A stretch of 64,000 bases of DNA from Reclinomonas americana ATCC 50394 (Eukaryota; Jakobida; Jakobea; Jakobida). The stretch lies in contig PS015010.1 in the NCBI GenBank assembly GCA_048213135.1, positions 1,984,001 to 2,048,000 on the forward strand. The letters are read 5' to 3'. The notes under the pieces are model-generated. The model saw only the letters and a list, made by a program, of their open reading frames with translations, ran no database searches and was not told where the DNA came from. Of the stretch, positions 47,018-56,045 are shown in pieces. Within the stretch, counting starts at the first letter, position 1, and the number at the start of each line of letters is the position of its first letter. The translations under genes and the position numbers were made by a program.

Positions 47018-50000
47018 TTAGTCGAACTTCAGGTCAAGGCCCAGGCCACGTAATTCGTGAACCAGTACATTGAACGATTCCGGAATACCCGCCCTTGGAA
47101 TGTTATCACCTTTAACAATGGCCTCGTAGGTCTTCGCCCTTCCGATGATGTCATCCGATTTCAGCGTCAGCAGTTCCTGCAGGATGTTGGAAGCACCATA
47201 TGCTTCGAGGGCCCACACTTCCATCTCACCGAAACGCTGTCCACCGAACTGGGCTTTACCACCCAATGGTTGCTGCGTGATGAGACTGTAGGGTCCGATC
47301 GAACGGGCGTGCATCTTATCATCCACCATGTGGTGCAGTTTGATGATGTAGATGATACCCACGGTAGCTTTCTGATCGAAGCGTTCACCGGTTTCACCGT
47401 CGTACAGGTAAGTATGACCGAATTTAGGCAGACCGGCTTCGGTGATCTTCTGATCGATCTCTTCTACGCTGGCACCGTCAAAGATCGGTGTCGCGAAACG
47501 GCAACCCAGTTTTTCACCGGCCCATCCGAGAACGGTTTCATAGATCTGTCCGAGGTTCATACGGCTTGGTACACCCAGCGGGTTCAGTACGATGTCAACA
47601 GGCGTTCCGTCTTCAAGGAACGGCATGTCTTCCTGGCGAACGATTTTGGCCACAATACCTTTGTTACCGTGGCGGCCCGCCATTTTATCACCCACTTTCA
47701 GCTTACGCTTAACCGCCATATACACTTTAGCGAGTTTCAGTACACCTGCAGGCAGTTCATCACCGATAGAGATGTTGAATTTCTCACGCTTGTAACGGCC
47801 GAGTTCTTCGTTGTATTTAATATTATAGTTGTGCAGCAGGATGTTGATCAGTTCGTCAGTCTTGCTGTCGCCTGTCCAACCCAGCGGGTTCACATTCTGG
47901 TAATCAATATTGGCGAGGTTCTTCGCGTTGAATTTGGCGCCTTTACCGATCAGTACTTCACCGAAATTGTTGCTTACACCTGTGCTGGCTTTGTCTTTCA
48001 GCAGGGTCTGCAGTTTGTTGATCAGCAGTTCCAGCAGGTCGGCTTCATTCTTCTCGTGTACTTTTTCGATCTTTTCCAGTTGCGCCTTTTCCCTCACTTT
48101 GGCATTCTTATCTTTCTTCGCACGCTGGAACAGTTTTTTATCGATCACCACACCTTCAGTACCGCTTGGTGCTTTCAGTGAAGCATCTTTCGCGTCACCG
48201 GCTTTATCGCCGAAGATGGCACGCAGCAGTTTTTCTTCCGGTGTAGGATCACTTTCACCTTTCGGAGTGATCTTACCAATGATGATGTCGCCTTCTTTAA
48301 TGTGAGCACCGATACGGATGATACCGTTCTGATCCAAATCTTTGGTAGCTTCTTCACTCACGTTCGGGATATCCGGCGTCAGTTCTTCTTCACCCAGTTT
48401 GGTATCACGTACTTCAATTTCAAACTCACTGATATGGATAGACGTAAAGAGATCTTCTTTTACCACTTTCTCGCTGATCACGATGGCATCCTCGAAGTTG
48501 TAACCTTTCCATGGCATGAACGCCACTTTCATGTTACGGCCCAGGGCCAGTTCACCACCTTTGGTCGCGTAACCTTCGGTAAGGAAGTCGCCTTCCACTA
48601 CTTTCTGGCCTTTCGCTACCGCGGGGCGGAGGTTGATGCAGGTTTCCTGGTTGGTGCGAACGAATTTGGTGAGTTTATATACTACCAGGTCTTCTTCAAA
48701 AGAAACCAGTTGCTGTGTTTCATTGCGTTTGTAACGAACATGGATCTCGTTGGCGTCAACGAATTCCACTACACCGTCACCATCAGCGTGGATCTGGATC
48801 CTCGCGTCACGTGCGGCTTTGCCTTCCAGGCCGGTACCCACGATAGGTACTTCCGGCTTGATCAGCGGTACAGCCTGGCGTTGCATGTTTGATCCCATCA
48901 GCGCACGGTTGGCATCGTCATGCTCCAGGAACGGGATCAATGAAGCACTGAGGCCCACGATCTGGTTAGGAGCAACGTCCATATATTCCACTTCGCCTTT
49001 GTCGAGGATCGGGAAGTCACCGGTTTGGCGGCTCTTGATCTTATCTTCAACGAAGTTTCCTTTTTCATCAATATCGATATTCGCCTGTGCGATCTTGGCG
49101 GTATCTTCTTCTTCAGCACTCAGGAAAGTGATCTTTTTCATATCCACTTTACCATGATCTACTTTACGGTACGGGGTTTCGATGAAGCCCATATCGTTGA
49201 TCTTGGCGTGAACACAGAGTGTGGAGATCAGACCAATGTTCGGACCTTCCGGTGTTTCGATCGTACAGAGACGACCGTAGTGAGAGTAGTGAACGTCACG
49301 CACCTCAAAGCCTGCCCTTTCACGGCTCAGACCACCGGGTCCGAGTGCGGAGATACGACGCTTGTGCGTGATCTCACTTAAAGGATTGGTTTGATCGAGG
49401 AACTGCGATAACTGGGATGTACCGAAGAAAGAGTTGATCACGGAAGACAGTGTCCTCGCGTTGATCAGGTCTACCGGTGTGAACACCTCGTTGTCACGAA
49501 CGTTCATCCTTTCACGGATGGTACGGGCCATACGGGCCAGACCTACACCGAACTGGGCGTAGAGCTGTTCGCCCACGGTACGCACACGACGGTTGCTCAG
49601 GTGATCGATATCATCCACCTCGCTCTTGCCGTTGGTCAGCAGTACGAGTGTTTTGATGATCGCGATGATATCGTCTTTAGTGAGTACTTTTTTGGTGATC
49701 GGGAAATCAAGGCCCAGGCGGCGGTTGATCTTGTAACGGCCAACTTCGCCAAGGTCGTAACGCTTGTCGCTGAAGAACAGTTTGTCGATGATACCACGGG
49801 CGGTTTCATCATCGGGTGCATCAGCGCCACGCAGTTGTTTATAGATATGCTGTACCGCTTCCAGTTCACTGTTAGAGGTATCTTTATTCAGTGTGTTGTA
49901 GATGATCGCGTAATCACCGCTCACTTCTTCTTTCTGGATGAAGATGCTTTTCACATCCATTTCCAGGATCATGGCGATGTTGGATTCGTCGAGAACGGTA

Positions 50001-50827
50001 TCCCTTTCCAGCACGATCTCGTTACGTTCGATAGACACCACTTCACCGGTATCTTCATCCACAAAATCTTCTACCCAGGTACGGAGTACACGGGCAGCGA
50101 GGCGTTTGCCGATATAGTTAGCGAGTGTTTTTTTATCCGCTTTCACTTCATTGGCCATACCGAACAGTTCCAGGATATCCTTATCGGTTTCAAAACCAAT
50201 AGAACGCAGCAGCGTGGTTACCGGGAATTTTTTCTTACGGTCGATATAAGCGAACATCACGTTGTTGATGTCGGTAGCGAATTCCATCCAGGCGCCTTTG
50301 AAAGGGATCACACGGGCGGAGTAGATCTTGGTTCCGTTCGGGTGAACCGACTGGCCGAAGAATACGCCGGGTGAACGGTGGAGCTGGCTTACCACTACAC
50401 GTTCGGCACCGTTGATCACGAAAGTACCACGCGGTGTCATGTAGGGAATGTTACCCAGGAAAACGTCCTGAACGATCGTCTGGAAATCCACGTGTTCCTC
50501 GTCGTTACAGCTCAGCCTCAGTTTTGCTTTCAGTGGAACCGCGTAAGTGAGCCCCCTTTCAATACACTCTTCAATGGTATAGCGCGGAGGATCCACGAAA
50601 TAGTCAAGAAATTCCAGTACGAAAATGTTACGGGTGTCGGTGATCGGGAAATTTTCCTTGAACACGCGGAACAGACCTTCCACATTACGTTTGTCGGGAG
50701 TGGTTTCCAACTGGAAGAAATCTTTGAATGACTGAATCTGGATTCCGAGCAAATCGGGGGTCTCCGCCAGCAGTTCAACTTTACCGAAATTGATGCGCTG
50801 TGCGGCTTGTGTTTTTGTTGCAGACAT
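47018..50827 (-). CDS. rpoB: RNA polymerase subunit beta
   Basis: 1269 residues, the usual Bacteroidota length. The rifampicin pocket region is intact ([45 protein letters not shown]), as are the conserved [10 protein letters not shown] and the C-terminal [24 protein letters not shown]. Usually rpoB follows rplL directly; here rplL is about 11 kb away, so rpoB needs its own promoter. A TAACTTTG box at 50926-50919 (minus) is the candidate. Confidence 0.99.
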   Translation of the reverse strand: MSATKTQAAQRINFGKVELLAETPDLLGIQIQSFKDFFQLETTPDKRNVEGLFRVFKENFPITDTRNIFVLEFLDYFVDPPRYTIEECIERGLTYAVPLKAKLRLSCNDEEHVDFQTIVQDVFLGNIPYMTPRGTFVINGAERVVVSQLHRSPGVFFGQSVHPNGTKIYSARVIPFKGAWMEFATDINNVMFAYIDRKKKFPVTTLLRSIGFETDKDILELFGMANEVKADKKTLANYIGKRLAARVLRTWVEDFVDEDTGEVVSIERNEIVLERDTVLDESNIAMILEMDVKSIFIQKEEVSGDYAIIYNTLNKDTSNSELEAVQHIYKQLRGADAPDDETARGIIDKLFFSDKRYDLGEVGRYKINRRLGLDFPITKKVLTKDDIIAIIKTLVLLTNGKSEVDDIDHLSNRRVRTVGEQLYAQFGVGLARMARTIRERMNVRDNEVFTPVDLINARTLSSVINSFFGTSQLSQFLDQTNPLSEITHKRRISALGPGGLSRERAGFEVRDVHYSHYGRLCTIETPEGPNIGLISTLCVHAKINDMGFIETPYRKVDHGKVDMKKITFLSAEEEDTAKIAQANIDIDEKGNFVEDKIKSRQTGDFPILDKGEVEYMDVAPNQIVGLSASLIPFLEHDDANRALMGSNMQRQAVPLIKPEVPIVGTGLEGKAARDARIQIHADGDGVVEFVDANEIHVRYKRNETQQLVSFEEDLVVYKLTKFVRTNQETCINLRPAVAKGQKVVEGDFLTEGYATKGGELALGRNMKVAFMPWKGYNFEDAIVISEKVVKEDLFTSIHISEFEIEVRDTKLGEEELTPDIPNVSEEATKDLDQNGIIRIGAHIKEGDIIIGKITPKGESDPTPEEKLLRAIFGDKAGDAKDASLKAPSGTEGVVIDKKLFQRAKKDKNAKVREKAQLEKIEKVHEKNEADLLELLINKLQTLLKDKASTGVSNNFGEVLIGKGAKFNAKNLANIDYQNVNPLGWTGDSKTDELINILLHNYNIKYNEELGRYKREKFNISIGDELPAGVLKLAKVYMAVKRKLKVGDKMAGRHGNKGIVAKIVRQEDMPFLEDGTPVDIVLNPLGVPSRMNLGQIYETVLGWAGEKLGCRFATPIFDGASVEEIDQKITEAGLPKFGHTYLYDGETGERFDQKATVGIIYIIKLHHMVDDKMHARSIGPYSLITQQPLGGKAQFGGQRFGEMEVWALEAYGASNILQELLTLKSDDIIGRAKTYEAIVKGDNIPRAGIPESFNVLVHELRGLGLDLKFD

Positions 50828-51234
50828 ATTGTAATTAAAACGTTTTAGTGTGCAGAAGACCTTTTCATTTGTGGTGAGTATTCATAAATAATGCCACTAA
50901 CCCCAAATTAAAGGAGGGCAAAGTTACATATATTTTCGCTATTTTTTACTTACTCAAGGCTATTTTTTAGGATTTTGGAAAGGTTTTTGCTGAAAAAACG
51001 ACTTTTGGGCTTTTTATACACATTCTGAAGGAGTTAAGTTCCGCTGTTGTCCTGCTTCACCCCTCCCGGCTCCATCTTTTCCTTTTTGAAGAATCCGTTA
51101 TTAATATACATTGATTTTCAATACAATATATCTTTCCCGCCAGTAGCATTATACTCAAAAACCGGGTGAAACCATTTCCCAATTTGCCCGGAAGGCCATA
51201 GATTGCAGCCTGTTTCATCATTTTTACCCATTTT
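50828..51234. other. Divergent region between rpoB and the nucleoid-associated protein gene
   Basis: No gene is seen in these 407 nt. It holds the rpoB -7 candidate and otherwise AT-rich sequence. Confidence 0.6.
50919..50926 (-). promoter_or_regulatory. Candidate -7 box (TAACTTTG) of rpoBC
   Basis: Minus-strand match to TAnnTTTG about 92 nt before the rpoB start. The -33 TTTG is not at the expected distance. Confidence 0.4.
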
Positions 51235-52290
51235 ATGATCTTTTCCACCGAAGCCGGTATACAGGGCCTGTCTATTCACTACTCTGGTAACCCGGCAGCC
51301 GGAGAAGACTGTGTTCTGTCGGATCAGCCCACTCCCCTGCCGGACGAGATACTTGAGCGACTGCTGATACAATATTTTACGGCTTCCTTTGAGAAGACTA
51401 CCGAGATATTCGGGTTTACCCATACTTCGGGCGACCTCGGTCTGAATGAGATGTTCCATTTTTCTTCCCTCATTTTTGAAGATCCGTCCGTTTTGCATGA
51501 TACCAGCCGGAAAATCATGCGCCACCTGTATGAATGTTCCGGTCACCCGCGGATCAGGCCGGGCGAAGTATACGTGGTGTATTTCAGGCAACTGCAGGTG
51601 GAAGGCGAACTGACCAACGCTCTGGGCATATTCAAATCGGAAACCAAGGAGTCTTACCTGAAGGTAAACTCCAGCGGCGGAGATTTCAGTATCAGTTATG
51701 AGCAGGATGCCATCAATATCCGTAAACCTGATAAAGGGTGTCTTATTTTCAATACTAAGAAAGAGGAAGGGTATAAAGTCGCCGTAATTGACCAGACCAA
51801 CCGAGGTGCTGAAGCGGCATACTGGGTAGATGAGTTTCTTAAACTGAAAGCCAGGAATGATGAATATGCGCAAACCCACGCGGTGCTGAAAGTATACAAA
51901 GAATTTGTGACCGATAAACTGGGGGAATCATTCGACCTGCAGCGTACCGATAAAATTGACCTGCTCAACCGTTCGATCAAATATTTTAAGGAGAATGACC
52001 AGTTTAACCTGCAGGAGTTCAGTGAAGAGGTGATCGCTAACGAGGAAGGTATACGGTCCTTTCATGAGTATAAGAACAACTATGAACAGGAATACGGTAC
52101 TTCCATAGATGACCAGTTCGCCATTTCAAACGCCGCTGTAAAAAGGCAGGCCAGGATATACCGCAGCATTCTGAAACTGGACCGCAATTTCCATGTCTAC
52201 ATTCACGGCAACAAGGAAATGATCGAGAAAGGATATGATGAACAGACCGGCCTGCATTATTACAAGTTATATTTCAGGGAAGAGAATTGA
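51235..52290 (+). CDS. Nucleoid-associated protein (NdpA/YejK family)
   Basis: 351 residues, no signal peptide. The family pattern is clear at the N-terminus (IHYSGNPAAGEDCVLSDQPTPLPDEILERLLIQYFTASF) and again in VYVVYFRQLQVEGELTNALGIFKSETKESYLKV and AAYWVDEFLKLKARND. The family binds DNA as part of the nucleoid in proteobacteria; here the role is inferred from the family only. It lies between rpoB and the two-component cluster, converging with the LytTR gene (5 nt between stops). Confidence 0.88.
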   Translation: MIFSTEAGIQGLSIHYSGNPAAGEDCVLSDQPTPLPDEILERLLIQYFTASFEKTTEIFGFTHTSGDLGLNEMFHFSSLIFEDPSVLHDTSRKIMRHLYECSGHPRIRPGEVYVVYFRQLQVEGELTNALGIFKSETKESYLKVNSSGGDFSISYEQDAINIRKPDKGCLIFNTKKEEGYKVAVIDQTNRGAEAAYWVDEFLKLKARNDEYAQTHAVLKVYKEFVTDKLGESFDLQRTDKIDLLNRSIKYFKENDQFNLQEFSEEVIANEEGIRSFHEYKNNYEQEYGTSIDDQFAISNAAVKRQARIYRSILKLDRNFHVYIHGNKEMIEKGYDEQTGLHYYKLYFREEN

Positions 52291-52295
52291 CGCGT

Positions 52296-53051
52296 TTACA
52301 ATCCTATCGAATCCAGGAAATCGCCTTTTTTCCTGCTCGACACCGGAACGGTACTTCCGTCTTCCATTTCAATATAGCTTTCCTTACCCCGGTAAAACTT
52401 ACTCAGGAATTTCCGGTTCACCACCCAGCTGTGGTGTACCCGCACAAACTGTACTTCCGATAACAGTTTCTCTATTTCCCCGAGGCTTTTGGAACAGGTG
52501 ATCTTCTGCCCCCTGACCAGGTAAACGATGCAGTAGCTCCCTTTTGCTTCCAGGCGTATGATATCATCAGCATTAACGAACTGTACACCTTCCGCAATGG
52601 GTACGCTGATCTTGAACTGCGGCGTTTGTTGCTTTAGCTGCTCCAGCACATCAGTAATGTTCCGGGCGGTTTTAGTGGCATTGATCTTTTCCACTGCTTT
52701 TGCCGTTGCATGTTTCAGTTCCGCGATGCTGATCGGTTTCAGTATGTAGTCGACCGCGTTCTGCCGGAATGCCTTTACCGCGTATTCGTTGAACGCGGTG
52801 ATAAAGATCACTTCAAACCAGATGCCTGTGGTATTCTGCAATTTTTCCAGCAGTTCGAAAGCATTGCCCTGATTCAGTTCAATATCCAGGTACACCAATT
52901 GAGGTTTTACAGAAGTGATCAGATCATAGGCTTTGTCGAGGTTGGTTGCGCTGCCAACCAGCTCCACATCCGCAGAGCAGTGGGTTTCAATAAAGGTTCT
53001 CAGGAGAACGATGTTCCTGGGTTCATCCTCAATATAAACGGCTTTTATCAT
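52296..53051 (-). CDS. LytTR-family response regulator
   Basis: 251 residues. The receiver domain has YIEDEPRNIVLLRTF and phospho-acceptor Asp in LVYLDIELNQGNAFELLEKL (near residue 56), with the switch Lys in YILKPISIAELK. The LytTR domain is at about 148-248 (VQFVNADDIIRLEAKGSYCIVYLVRGQKITCSKSLGEIEKLLSEVQFVRVHHSWVVNRKFLSKF). It overlaps the end of the kinase gene at 53048 by 4 nt and appears to serve both propeller kinases. Confidence 0.95.
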   Translation of the reverse strand: MIKAVYIEDEPRNIVLLRTFIETHCSADVELVGSATNLDKAYDLITSVKPQLVYLDIELNQGNAFELLEKLQNTTGIWFEVIFITAFNEYAVKAFRQNAVDYILKPISIAELKHATAKAVEKINATKTARNITDVLEQLKQQTPQFKISVPIAEGVQFVNADDIIRLEAKGSYCIVYLVRGQKITCSKSLGEIEKLLSEVQFVRVHHSWVVNRKFLSKFYRGKESYIEMEDGSTVPVSSRKKGDFLDSIGL

Positions 53052-56044
53052 GATGACCTGGTTTTTAAAGGTAATTGCAGGATGACCTTAGTGCCGAAGG
53101 CCTCGCCATCCTTATTAGTATTATCGATTACTTTGATGAAATAGTTTCCCCGATCATAGCCAGCAAGACCTGTCAGCCGCTTCTCCACTATACCCAGTCC
53201 AAAACTTTTTGTGCCGGCATAAATACTGCCGGGTGATTTTTCCTTGCGGCCTACCCCATTGTCTGTGACCTCGCAACGCAGGTAACCATCAAAGCGGCTG
53301 ATACGGATATCGATGACACCTTTCCTGTTTTCCAAATGTTTGATACCATGGCGCACACAGTTCTCCACTATCGGCTGCAGCATCATATTGGGGATTTCTG
53401 TACGGTCGGTGTTGATGTCATTATCAATCGTAAAATGAAACTCAAATTGCCCGGGTATCCGCAGTTGTTCCAGTTCCAGGTATTCGGAAATATATTCCTT
53501 TTCTTCCGCCAGGCTGATGTGTGAACGGATGGAAAGTTCCAGTGTTTTGCGAATCAGCCGGGAAAATTTCACCAGGTATTCATTGGCCTCATCGCGGCTG
53601 CCCGCTACTACCAGTTGCTGGATGGAAGCCAGGCAGTTGAAAATAAAGTGCGGGTTCATCTGGCTGCGCAGTGCCACCTGTTTCAGTTCCGCCATCTCTG
53701 TTTGGATAGCCGTCTTTTCTTTCTCGCGGCGGGTGATCGCTTTTACCCTGCGGTTATAAATGTAGTATACGATCAGCAGGAACAAAAGCAACACGCCTAT
53801 CCTTACCGCGTTCCACTGCCACCAGGGTTTTTCAATGGTGATGTCCAACTCCTGCACCGCAGAACGCCGACCGTATTTTGGCAGTTCTGCCTTTATCTGC
53901 AGTTTATAATTACCGGGTGTGAGGTTACCCAAAACGATCTGAGAGGTTTGCAGATTATGCCAAGTGGTGTCCGAGTCGCTAAATAAACGATAATAATACT
54001 GAAGTTCTGAGTAAGCATTATAACTTATTGCATCAAAATCAACTGTCAGTTGGTTGTGGTGATAAGGCAAAGTGATACTGGTAATCCCGGAGGTATCCCC
54101 TTTGTTGTAGGAGAGCCGGGTAATATACAGAGGAATAGGGATGGTTGGTTGCCGTAACAATTTTTCCATATTCTCCAACGTGTACAAACCTTGATTGGAA
54201 GGGATCATAATATTCCCGTTATGTTCCGCTAACTGATGGATCACCAGGTTCTTAAGCCCTGTATTTTCCGATAAGTTGATTATTCTATAACGTAATGGAT
54301 CAAAGGAGGAAAATTCAATGACGGATATCCCATTAGACATGGCCAGCCACAGTGTATTATTTACAGGTAATATATACCTTACTGAGTTGCTCAGCAGTCC
54401 CTCATTCTCCGTGATATGCGCTATCACTTTTTCTTTATGAATCAGGGCGATCCCTGAAGAAGTGATGCCAGCGACCAGGATACCATTGGTCATTTGCCTG
54501 ATCGTATTACATCCTTTTGACAGTACGCCCGATCTATCCGTAAGTTTGCGAAACTTGTTAGCCGCTACATCATATTTAAACAGCCCGGTATAGGCTGGGG
54601 CCCACAGTCCACCTTCATTGTCCAGGAATAGCTTCCCTCTTCCCGGCATTTGTTCAAGCATTACGATAGCCGGTTCCTGTATTTTGCCTTCCTTCATTAC
54701 GAAACTATTCAGAAACCCTCCTAATGACAGAAAAACGCGTGGACCATTGTTAGTGGCAATTTCATTATCAATAGCCAGGTGATAAACTAATCTCCCGTGC
54801 ACACCTCTCAGTTGCAACTGCGACTGTTTATAATATGATTTTTGATGATCCATCTTGCCCGGCTTACAGCCAATAAGAATATTTCCATGCCGGTCCTCAA
54901 TAATTGCAGTGGCCTCATGTATAGGCCTGTCTGTAACACGAATAGCACGGTCACCCTCCCACTGGTATAATCCACCATTGGCTATAAATAGCAGAAGACT
55001 GTCTTTGTAATAATGCACCCGGTTCACAGCCTCTTCTGTAATCTTTACCGGAGAATGTCTTTTATGGTAGAAGACCCCGCTTTCCAGTGTAGTAAACCAC
55101 TTCCCGCCCTCATTATCAAACGCTATACTACTTACACTCTTATTATGCAGTGGCGTGTATTCCTTCTGATCAGCTATTGTAAAGTCCGCCATGTCCACCT
55201 TTACGACTCCGTTTACCTTCATCCCTACATATAAGGCATTTTCGGCCTCTTCATAATTCATGGTTAAAATATCTCTCGGGAAAATAAATTCATGGTATTC
55301 CCCCCCGGGCAGAAGTTGTATAAGATGGTTCCCTGCAAAAAGAAGAATGCTGCCGTTTTTAGCAAAGCAACTCCCGTAAAAATCAAAGACCAAACGAGGG
55401 GCTATGGGGATAGTATAAGTGATAACCTCTTTCGTATTTTCCGCGTGAACAACCAGTTGGTTCCAGTTTCTCACACCACTTGACATTAACTGGGGCCAGG
55501 CAGCGTTACCCTTCAACCGGCTAATACTGACAACACTCGATAGACTTGAATCAATCATGGAAGTCCGAAAATTGACAACCCTGATCTGCCCGGTATTAAT
55601 GTCTATAATATAATTACTTACCCCCCATACATTGACGTGTATACTATCGTCGTTTGAAATAAACACGTCAGAGATAACGCTTTTACCCATTACCTTTTCT
55701 ACAATATCATTATGACCATAAAGGTGGACCTGGTTATTTTCATAATAAGAGAGTTTATTGTTACGTGGAAAAAACCATATTCTTCCCTTGCGATCTTCAC
55801 GTATTTTAAAGATCACATTATCCGGCAAACCTTTTATCACTTCCATGCCCCCACCCTTATGCCGTACAACTCCCTGGTCAGTTGCTATCCAGATATATTC
55901 TTTGCTGTCCTTATATACACAATACGCCTCATCGCTCGGCAAACCATTTTTTTGTGAATATTTCAACAATGCACCCACTTCTGTCTGCCCGTATACACAA
56001 CCGGCAGATAGCAACAGCATGAGTATTGCAAGAAAACGGGGCAT
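53048..56044 (-). CDS. Propeller sensor kinase (Reg_prop, Y_Y_Y, LytS), second copy
   Basis: 998 residues with a signal peptide ending CVYGQ. The long extracellular part holds two-component-regulator propeller blades (SQKNGLPSDEAYCVYKDSKEYIWIATDQGVVRH) and a Y_Y_Y module (LPYHHNQLTVDFDAISYNAYSELQYYYRLF ... LGNLTPGNYKLQIKAEL). One membrane helix follows near residue 750 (AVRIGVLLLFLLIVYYIY), then the His_kinase domain with phospho-His799 (SQMNPHFIFNCLASIQQLVV). It lacks the AraC output domain of hybrid systems and uses the LytTR protein instead. Its transmitter is nearly identical to that of the upstream copy, which ends 1 nt before it. Confidence 0.94.
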   Translation of the reverse strand: MPRFLAILMLLLSAGCVYGQTEVGALLKYSQKNGLPSDEAYCVYKDSKEYIWIATDQGVVRHKGGGMEVIKGLPDNVIFKIREDRKGRIWFFPRNNKLSYYENNQVHLYGHNDIVEKVMGKSVISDVFISNDDSIHVNVWGVSNYIIDINTGQIRVVNFRTSMIDSSLSSVVSISRLKGNAAWPQLMSSGVRNWNQLVVHAENTKEVITYTIPIAPRLVFDFYGSCFAKNGSILLFAGNHLIQLLPGGEYHEFIFPRDILTMNYEEAENALYVGMKVNGVVKVDMADFTIADQKEYTPLHNKSVSSIAFDNEGGKWFTTLESGVFYHKRHSPVKITEEAVNRVHYYKDSLLLFIANGGLYQWEGDRAIRVTDRPIHEATAIIEDRHGNILIGCKPGKMDHQKSYYKQSQLQLRGVHGRLVYHLAIDNEIATNNGPRVFLSLGGFLNSFVMKEGKIQEPAIVMLEQMPGRGKLFLDNEGGLWAPAYTGLFKYDVAANKFRKLTDRSGVLSKGCNTIRQMTNGILVAGITSSGIALIHKEKVIAHITENEGLLSNSVRYILPVNNTLWLAMSNGISVIEFSSFDPLRYRIINLSENTGLKNLVIHQLAEHNGNIMIPSNQGLYTLENMEKLLRQPTIPIPLYITRLSYNKGDTSGITSITLPYHHNQLTVDFDAISYNAYSELQYYYRLFSDSDTTWHNLQTSQIVLGNLTPGNYKLQIKAELPKYGRRSAVQELDITIEKPWWQWNAVRIGVLLLFLLIVYYIYNRRVKAITRREKEKTAIQTEMAELKQVALRSQMNPHFIFNCLASIQQLVVAGSRDEANEYLVKFSRLIRKTLELSIRSHISLAEEKEYISEYLELEQLRIPGQFEFHFTIDNDINTDRTEIPNMMLQPIVENCVRHGIKHLENRKGVIDIRISRFDGYLRCEVTDNGVGRKEKSPGSIYAGTKSFGLGIVEKRLTGLAGYDRGNYFIKVIDNTNKDGEAFGTKVILQLPLKTRSS

Positions 56045-56045
56045 A

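Noticed and set aside
47057-48181. A 374-codon open frame on the plus strand inside rpoB
   Set aside because: Antisense shadow of rpoB; no start context and no family features. The same holds for other long plus-strand frames within rpoB and rpoC.
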